Shown: in pieces, positions 58,778-64,000 of the stretch
Position numbering within the stretch: position 1 is the stretch's first letter
Layout of the letters: every line of letters begins with the position of its first letter
DNA from: Hymenobacter sp. YIM 151500-1
Lineage (GTDB): Bacteria; Bacteroidota; Bacteroidia; Cytophagales; Hymenobacteraceae
Length of the DNA stretch: 64,000 nucleotides
NCBI RefSeq assembly: GCF_025979885.1
Contig: NZ_CP110139.1
Location: 3,363,501 to 3,427,500, forward strand
Reading direction: 5' to 3'
Position numbers and translations under genes: made by a program
The notes under the pieces: model-generated
The model's database searches: none
What the model was told of the DNA's origin: nothing
Seen by the model: the letters and a program-made list of their open reading frames with translations, nothing else

Positions 58778-58910
58778 GTAGGGGCGCGTTGCACGCGCCC
58801 GGTCGTGGGGGAATAGTTGACGCAAAGCTACGCGGCAGCGGGGCATCCGCTCGGCTTTCTGTGGACAGGCGGCACGGCTTCGGCGGGGGGCGCGTGCGAC
58901 GCGCCCCTAC
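58778..58910. repeat. Inverted REP pair, copies 5 and 6
   Basis: Copy 5 is 58778-58801 (plus, GTAG then GGGCGCGTTGCACGCGCCC); copy 6 is 58887-58910 (minus). The gap is 85 bp, almost equal to the 83 bp of the pair at 11714-11844. The TAG of copy 6 is the stop codon of the ABC gene at 58907. Confidence 0.82.
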
Positions 58911-60685
58911 GATGACAGTACATCCTTGTATTGCATCTGATAAAGGTTGGCGTAGTAGCCGTGCAGTTGCAGCAGCTCCTCGTGAGTGCCGGATTCCTTG
59001 ATTTCGCCCCGGTCGAGCACGATAATCTGGTCGGCTTTCTGGATGGTGCTGAGCCGGTGGGCAATAACCAGCGACGTGCGCCCCTGCATCAGCCGCTCAA
59101 TGGCCTGCTGAATCAGCTCCTCCGTCTCCGAATCAACCGACGACGTGGCCTCGTCCAGAATGATGATGCGCGGCTGGTACACCATGGCCCGCACGAAGCT
59201 GATAAGCTGGCGCTGCCCCACCGACAGCGTAGCGCCACGCTCCATTACCTGGTAGTCGAGGCCGCCGGGCAGCCGCTCGATGAAGCGCCGGGCCCCTACC
59301 AGGTCGGCGGCTTCCCAGATTTGCGCGTCGCCGATGTCCGGCTTGCCCAGGGTGATATTGTCGCGGATGGTGCCCGCAAACAAGAACACGTCCTGGAGCA
59401 CCACCCCAATGTGGCGGCGCAGCTCCTTGAGGTCGTACTCGCGCAGGTCGTGGCCGTCGATGCGAATAGTGCCTTTGTTGATTTCGTAGAAGCGGCTAAG
59501 CAGGTTGATGATGCTGGTTTTGCCGGCCCCGGTGGCTCCCACGAAGGCGTAGGTCTGCCCGGCTTTCACCGAGAAGTTCACGTCACGCAGCACCCATTCT
59601 TCGTCGTTGTAAGCAAACCAGACATGCTCAAAGTCTACGTCGCCGCGCAGGTCGGCGGGGGCGTAGGTGCCGTTGTCGGCAATCAACTCCTTGCTGTCGA
59701 GCAGCTTCAGGAGGCGCTCCGTGCTTACTAGGCCCAGCTGCAAGGTATTGAACCGGTCGGCAATCTGGCGGATGGGCCGGAAGAACAGGGCGTTGTATAG
59801 GATAAAGGCAATGAGGGCGCCTTTGGAAATGGTACCTTCAATCTGCCCCTGGGCTGCGTACCATACCAGCAGGCCTACGCCTGCGGCGGCCAGCACCTCG
59901 GCCACCGGGAAGTAGATGCTGTAATAGAGCACCGAGCGGATGTTGGCGCGGGTGTGCTCCTGGTTGATGGCCTTGAACTTGCGCAGCTCCCGCTCCTCAT
60001 TATTGAAAATCTGCACCACGTTCATGCCGGTCAGGTGCTCCTGCACAAAGGAGTTCAGGTTGGCCACGGCCGTGCGCACCTCCTGAAACGACTTCTTCAC
60101 CTTTTCCTTGAACACATAGGTACTGAACAGCAGGGGCGGAATCACTGACAGGCTAACCAGCGTCAGCCGCCAGTCCATGTAAAACATGAACCCGATGATG
60201 AACACCAACTGCAGAATGTCGCCAATCATGGCGGCCAGCCCTTCGCTAAACACGTCGGACAGCGTTTCTACGTCGGAAATGTTGCGCGTAACAAGCACGC
60301 CAATGGGTGTCCGGTCGAAAAACTTCAGCCGCAGGTTCAGGATGTGCTTGTAGAGGTCCACCCGAATGTCGCGCACAATGTACTGGCCCAGCCAGCCCCC
60401 AAAGTAGGTTTGCAGGTAGCTCACAATGGCGTGAGCCACAAGCAGCACCGCCAGCCAGCCAAACATGCGGTTCAGCCCGGCCCAGTCGCCCTGCTCAATG
60501 GTTACATCTACCACCCGCTGAATCAGGAAGGGCCGCAGCGTGCCCAGCACGGCGGCGGCTATGGTCAGGAAAATCAGAAAGTAAAATACCCGCCGGTAGG
60601 GCCGCACGTAGGCCACCAGCCGGCGCAGCACCTGCCAGTCGAAAATATTGCCGCTTTTGGTGGCCGTTGTAGCTTGTTGCTCCAT
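58907..60685 (-). CDS. ABC exporter half-transporter (592 aa)
   Basis: Six-helix membrane domain (about 25-320) and ATPase: Walker A FVGATGAGKTS, signature LSVGQRQLISFVRA (Val replaces the usual Gly), Walker B PRIIILDEATSSVD, H-loop AHRLS. It is a different subfamily from the exporter at 53162 (multidrug/lipid MdlB-like). The ATG at 60685 (MEQQATTATK) is chosen over 60721. The stop codon is provided by a REP. Confidence 0.92.
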   Translation of the reverse strand: MEQQATTATKSGNIFDWQVLRRLVAYVRPYRRVFYFLIFLTIAAAVLGTLRPFLIQRVVDVTIEQGDWAGLNRMFGWLAVLLVAHAIVSYLQTYFGGWLGQYIVRDIRVDLYKHILNLRLKFFDRTPIGVLVTRNISDVETLSDVFSEGLAAMIGDILQLVFIIGFMFYMDWRLTLVSLSVIPPLLFSTYVFKEKVKKSFQEVRTAVANLNSFVQEHLTGMNVVQIFNNEERELRKFKAINQEHTRANIRSVLYYSIYFPVAEVLAAAGVGLLVWYAAQGQIEGTISKGALIAFILYNALFFRPIRQIADRFNTLQLGLVSTERLLKLLDSKELIADNGTYAPADLRGDVDFEHVWFAYNDEEWVLRDVNFSVKAGQTYAFVGATGAGKTSIINLLSRFYEINKGTIRIDGHDLREYDLKELRRHIGVVLQDVFLFAGTIRDNITLGKPDIGDAQIWEAADLVGARRFIERLPGGLDYQVMERGATLSVGQRQLISFVRAMVYQPRIIILDEATSSVDSETEELIQQAIERLMQGRTSLVIAHRLSTIQKADQIIVLDRGEIKESGTHEELLQLHGYYANLYQMQYKDVLSS

Positions 60686-60858
60686 GCAGGAGAGAAGATG
60701 AGTAGCAGAAAGATAAAGCACCGCCGCGCAAAAAGCCGGCCTGCCTAAGCGTTATTCCTGGCTTGGCAAAAAGCCTTGCGAGTGAAATTCACACAATTAC
60801 AAACCCCAGCCCGCAAGAGGCTATGCTTTGTATGACAGGTAAGCTGGAGCAATGTTGC

Positions 60859-61650
60859 TTACGCGCCGGAGAAGTACGGCAATCCGGTTGGTAGCCGTGC
60901 TTCTGTTACCAATTCCTCCGGATATTCTACCCGGCACAGAAACAGCCCGTTGGCCAAAGCCGCCCCACTGGCATGTACCCGGTCGAGGCTGCGGAAGATT
61001 TCCCCAAACTCCTGCGGACTCATCTTGCCGCGCCCCACCGTGAGCAGCGTGCCAACTACCAGCCGCACCATGCCCCGCACAAACCGGTTGGACCTAATGC
61101 GGAATACCAGTCCGCCCGGCACCTCATGCCAGCCCGCTTCCAAGCAAGTGCAGACGTAGTGTTTCTCGCTGCCCTTCACCTTCGAGAAGCTGGTAAAATC
61201 GTGGGTTCCGAGCAGCAGCGCCGCGGCTTCGTTCATGGCCGCCACATCGGGGGCTCGGTCCAGGTATAAGCTGAAGCTGGGAGCGAAGGGGTCGGGCACG
61301 AGGCGCACGTGGTACTCGTAGGTGCGGGCCGTGGCATCGTAGCGGGCGTGGGCCGTATCGGGCACTGGATGCAGGGCCTGGGCCCGAATGTCGCGGGGTA
61401 AGGCCCGGTTCAGCCGGTACAGCAGCGTAGACAGGTCCAGGCCAGCGGGTATATCAGCATCGAAATGCGCCACCTGATGGCTGGCGTGCACGCCCGAGTC
61501 GGTGCGGCCACTGCCCAGCGAATACACCGCCTGCCGCAGCACCTGCGACAAGCAACGGTCCAGCTCCTGCTGCACCGTAAGCACGCCCGGCTGCATCTGC
61601 CAGCCGTGGTACTGGGTGCCGTCGTACGCCAGATGAAGAAAATAACGCAC
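60859..61650 (-). CDS. truA: tRNA pseudouridine(38-40) synthase (263 aa)
   Basis: Isomerises uridines 38-40 in the anticodon arm of many tRNAs. The catalytic Asp51 is in SLGSGRTDSGVHA; the opening RYFLHLAYDGTQYHGWQ and the RIRSNRFVRGMVRLVVGTL block are conserved. The start is GTG. Normal length. Confidence 0.95.
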   Translation of the reverse strand: MRYFLHLAYDGTQYHGWQMQPGVLTVQQELDRCLSQVLRQAVYSLGSGRTDSGVHASHQVAHFDADIPAGLDLSTLLYRLNRALPRDIRAQALHPVPDTAHARYDATARTYEYHVRLVPDPFAPSFSLYLDRAPDVAAMNEAAALLLGTHDFTSFSKVKGSEKHYVCTCLEAGWHEVPGGLVFRIRSNRFVRGMVRLVVGTLLTVGRGKMSPQEFGEIFRSLDRVHASGAALANGLFLCRVEYPEELVTEARLPTGLPYFSGA

Positions 61651-61685
61651 TCGGTTGTAGCTAACAGCTGCGAAAATAGTTCCGA

Positions 61686-62231
61686 TTATTTCTCCTCTAC
61701 CAACGCGTAGAGCAAGGAATCCAACATTTGGCCATCCTTCACCACGCTGCGGCGCATACGAGCTTCCAGCTCGTACCCCGTCTTTTCCAGCACCCTTCCC
61801 GACGCCAGATTAGTGGCAAATACCACCGCGTACAGCCGGCACACGTCAAAGCTAGCCAGCACGTAGCGCGACACCTCCTGCACGGCGGCCGTAGCCACGC
61901 CCTTGCCCCAGTGCTTCCGGGACAGCCAGTAGCCAATTTCGCCCGACCGGCGCCGCACATCCGACTTGAAATGAACTCCAATACTGCCCACTGCTTCCCC
62001 ATCTACCTCAATGGCCAGGTGCAGGTCGCGCTGGCTGTCGGCCACTAGGCATAGAAAGAACTCTGCATCCTGAGCCGTGTAGGGGTAAGGAAAGGTGTCG
62101 CGCAGATTTTGCCAGATGGCCCGGTCGTTGGCGTGGTGGGCCAAGGCCGCGGCATCCGGAAACCGCCAAGGCCGCAGCCGCGCCCCTGGCAGCGGCAACG
62201 CAAGCGTAGGAGTCAGCCGCGGGTCAGTCAT
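61686..62231 (-). CDS. GNAT N-acetyltransferase, RimJ/RimL-like (181 aa)
   Basis: Single GNAT domain of the RimJ/RimL group: LRPWRFPDAAALAHHAND (start), VGSIGVHF, IGYWLSRKHWGKGVATAAV (acetyl-CoA loop, R-x-x-G-x-G-V/A type) and ATNLASGRVLEKTGYE. The acceptor (ribosomal protein or small amine) is unknown. The ATG at 62231 is chosen for MTDPRLTPT; a start at 62249 is possible. It is 35 bp from truA on the same strand. Confidence 0.88.
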   Translation of the reverse strand: MTDPRLTPTLALPLPGARLRPWRFPDAAALAHHANDRAIWQNLRDTFPYPYTAQDAEFFLCLVADSQRDLHLAIEVDGEAVGSIGVHFKSDVRRRSGEIGYWLSRKHWGKGVATAAVQEVSRYVLASFDVCRLYAVVFATNLASGRVLEKTGYELEARMRRSVVKDGQMLDSLLYALVEEK

Positions 62232-62302
62232 GGGTGAGCACAGCAGCACACCAGAAATGCCTCCAGCCGTCGGATAACTCCACCGCCTGTGGGCATTTCT
62301 GA

Positions 62303-63502
62303 CTACAGCTTCTCATAGATAACTGCGGCGCCTTGCCCTACGCCCACGCACATAGTAGCCAAGCCGTAGCGCACGTTGTCGCGCCGCTGCATCTCGTGCA
62401 GTAGCGTAGCCGTAATGCGGGAGCCACTGGCTCCCAGCGGGTGCCCAATGGCAATAGACCCACCGTTTACGTTGACCTTCTCCGGGTCCAGGTTCAGGTC
62501 CCGGATGCAGGCAATGCTTTGCGCCGCAAACGCCTCGTTCAGTTCAATCAGGTCGATGTCCTGTATCGTTAGGCCAGCCCGCTGCAGCACTTTTTGCGTA
62601 GCCGGCACCGGCCCAATGCCCATGTACGCTGGGTCTACACCCGCCACCGCCGAAGCCACCACCCGCGCCATGGGCTTTAGGTTGTAGCGCTTCAGGGCTT
62701 CCTCGCTCACCAGCAGCACGGCCGCTGCCCCATCGTTGATGCCCGCTGAGTTGCCTGCCGTTACCGTGCCATCGGCTTGGAAAGCTGGCTTCAGCGTGGC
62801 TAGCTTCTCCATGCTCGACAAGCGTGGGGGCTCGTCCTGGTCAAACAATGCAGTGTCGCCCTTAGGCTGCGGGATAAAAACCGGTACGATTTCGCGGCGG
62901 AACCGTCCTTTTTCAAATGCACGCTGGTATTTGCGCTGGGAGTTAAAGGCAAACTCGTCCTGCTCCTCGCGGCTGATACCATACTTGCGGGCTACATTCT
63001 CGGCTGTTTCCCCCATGGCATACGGGTGGTGCAGCTTCGATAGTCTCGGGTTGACAAAGCGCCATCCCAGCGTAGTATCATGGGCCGTAAAGTCGCGAGC
63101 AAACGCCGTTGCCGACTTTGCCATTACGAATGGCGCCCGGGTCATGCTTTCCGAGCCGCCAGCCAGGTACACGTCACCTTCCTCGGCACGAATAGCTCGG
63201 GAAGCATCCATAATGCTTTGCAGCCCCGAGGCACACAAGCGGTTCACGGTGTTGCCCGGAATTGTGGTGGGCAAGCCAGCCAACAGGGCAGCCATACGGG
63301 CTACGTTGCGGTTGTCTTCCCCGGCTTGGTTAGCGGCCCCAATAATTACATCTTCAATGGCCGCTTTGTCCAGCGCGGGTGTACGCCGCATCAACTCCCG
63401 CAACACGTGAGCGGCCATATCATCGGGGCGGACGCTGCTCAGTGCCCCACCAAATTTACCAATAGGAGTGCGGACCGCGTCCACAATGTATGCTGTAGGC
63501 AT
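62303..63502 (-). CDS. Acetyl-CoA C-acyltransferase (thiolase, 399 aa)
   Basis: Catalyses the last step of beta-oxidation, or acetoacetyl-CoA formation. The catalytic triad is Cys90 (NRLCASGLQS), His354 (GHPLGASG) and Cys385 (CVGVGQG). The length and the GLTIQDIDLIELNEAFAAQ block are standard. It might be 3-ketoacyl-CoA thiolase (FadA) or PcaF-like; no FadB or Pca genes are nearby to decide. Confidence 0.93.
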   Translation of the reverse strand: MPTAYIVDAVRTPIGKFGGALSSVRPDDMAAHVLRELMRRTPALDKAAIEDVIIGAANQAGEDNRNVARMAALLAGLPTTIPGNTVNRLCASGLQSIMDASRAIRAEEGDVYLAGGSESMTRAPFVMAKSATAFARDFTAHDTTLGWRFVNPRLSKLHHPYAMGETAENVARKYGISREEQDEFAFNSQRKYQRAFEKGRFRREIVPVFIPQPKGDTALFDQDEPPRLSSMEKLATLKPAFQADGTVTAGNSAGINDGAAAVLLVSEEALKRYNLKPMARVVASAVAGVDPAYMGIGPVPATQKVLQRAGLTIQDIDLIELNEAFAAQSIACIRDLNLDPEKVNVNGGSIAIGHPLGASGSRITATLLHEMQRRDNVRYGLATMCVGVGQGAAVIYEKL

Positions 63503-63591
63503 TGTACGTAGTGCAAGTATTCCAGTGGTTGTTGGCTACTTTTGCCAACCAAAATGCGGCGTTTTGTCCGCCGAACTATCAAAACACAAAG

Positions 63592-64000
63592 ATGATACAA
63601 AGAATCCAAAGCGTGTTCTTGTTGTTGCTGGCGCTGGCTATGCTCAGCGTCTTGTTCCTCCCTATCTGGAGCAAAACAGACCCCGCAACCCAACAAACTC
63701 TAGTGCTCTCAGCCACGAAGCTAGCCAGTTCATCCGCTAGCCCCACCTCACCAGCCCCGGTTAGCACATGGCCCATTGCCGCGCTGGCCGCCGCTTCAGC
63801 AGCAACAGCCCTCTTCGAAATTTTTCAGTATCGGAACCGGTTCACCCAGCTCAAACTTGGCGTTGTAAACTTTCTACTAATTGTCGCCACCATCGGAGCA
63901 GGATTCTACTACTCCAGCATAGGTGAAAGGCTACTCAACATCAAGATGCCTGGGACGTTTGAAGCTGGCTTCTATTTACCAACCCTCGCCTTGCTACTCA
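63592..64000 (+). CDS. DUF4293 family membrane protein (partial, N-terminal)
   Basis: The first 136 codons; the end is beyond the right edge. The start MIQRIQSVFLLL, then further helices (SPAPVSTWPIAALAAASAAT, LGVVNFLLIVATIGAGFYY) match the four-helix DUF4293 family found only in Bacteroidota. Function unknown. Divergent from the thiolase gene. Confidence 0.87.
   Translation, partial: MIQRIQSVFLLLLALAMLSVLFLPIWSKTDPATQQTLVLSATKLASSSASPTSPAPVSTWPIAALAAASAATALFEIFQYRNRFTQLKLGVVNFLLIVATIGAGFYYSSIGERLLNIKMPGTFEAGFYLPTLALLL

Noticed and set aside
53162-60685. The two ABC half-transporters considered as one heterodimeric exporter
   Set aside because: They are 4 kb apart, on opposite strands, of different subfamilies and separated by unrelated genes.

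Overview
The window is one GC-rich (visibly about 60%) chromosomal segment of a Bacteroidota bacterium, most likely Hymenobacter or a close relative (Cytophagales). Evidence: many start-proximal promoters fit the Bacteroidota -7 element TAnnTTTG; three proteins end in type IX secretion (T9SS) sorting-like domains; NusB is the long Bacteroidota form; and the nusB / ytxH / DUF1573 / yajC / ybbR / coaE neighbourhood, DUF5777, DUF4293 and LytTR families are typical of the phylum. No prophage, plasmid backbone, rRNA or CRISPR array is visible.

Layout. 1-5.1 kb: start of prmC, a secreted unknown, an HMA-like protein, then a minus-strand cluster cytochrome c / YceI / DUF5777 / CHRD. 5.8-16.1 kb: ribD, msrC, psd, gdhA, cdsA, a CPBP protease, dusB, an EamA transporter and a REP-associated transposase (RAYT). 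16.2-22.7 kb: a 1319-aa multidomain T9SS protein and a T9SS glycosidase with a ricin-type lectin. 23-31 kb: a TPR sensor kinase with its LytTR regulator, an amino acid permease, two paralogous membrane proteins and a CrtC/AttH-like lipoprotein. 31-42 kb: sensor kinase, hemA, an ArsR-type regulator, a second Glu/Leu dehydrogenase, MscS, a TerB-like protein, an AsmA protein and two tRNA-Val genes. 42-53 kb: a GT-C glycosyltransferase, a GNAT-like protein, coaE, ybbR, yajC, DUF1573, NAD-type IDH, ytxH, nusB, a four-helix-bundle gene and leucine dehydrogenase. 53-64 kb: two ABC exporters, an FAD oxidoreductase, two tRNA-Pro genes, a beta-barrel protein, truA, an acetyltransferase, a thiolase and the start of a DUF4293 gene.

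The unusual part is between the genes. Many intergenic gaps are filled, nearly edge to edge, by inverted pairs of arrays built from degenerate 4-10-nt units, with a short spacer between the arms. I see at least six unit families (GCGGATT-like, GGGNCTTAG-like, GAAGTGAGA-like, GAATGAGT-like, GTTAGAAA-like, GGTAGTA-like). Two such modules carry a small gene: a GxxExxY / PD-(D/E)XK nuclease gene between 77-bp inverted repeats that match at 76 of 77 positions (7468-8134), and an S23/IVP-type four-helix-bundle gene between GAAGTGAGA arrays (51169-51712). The arms often contain or touch the stop codons of the flanking genes. A related pattern concerns the RAYT-type REPs: in all five cases where a REP lies at a gene 3' end, the TAG of its GTAG tetranucleotide is the stop codon. 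I regard these repeat modules as the best candidate for an undescribed system in the window; mobility is inferred, not shown.
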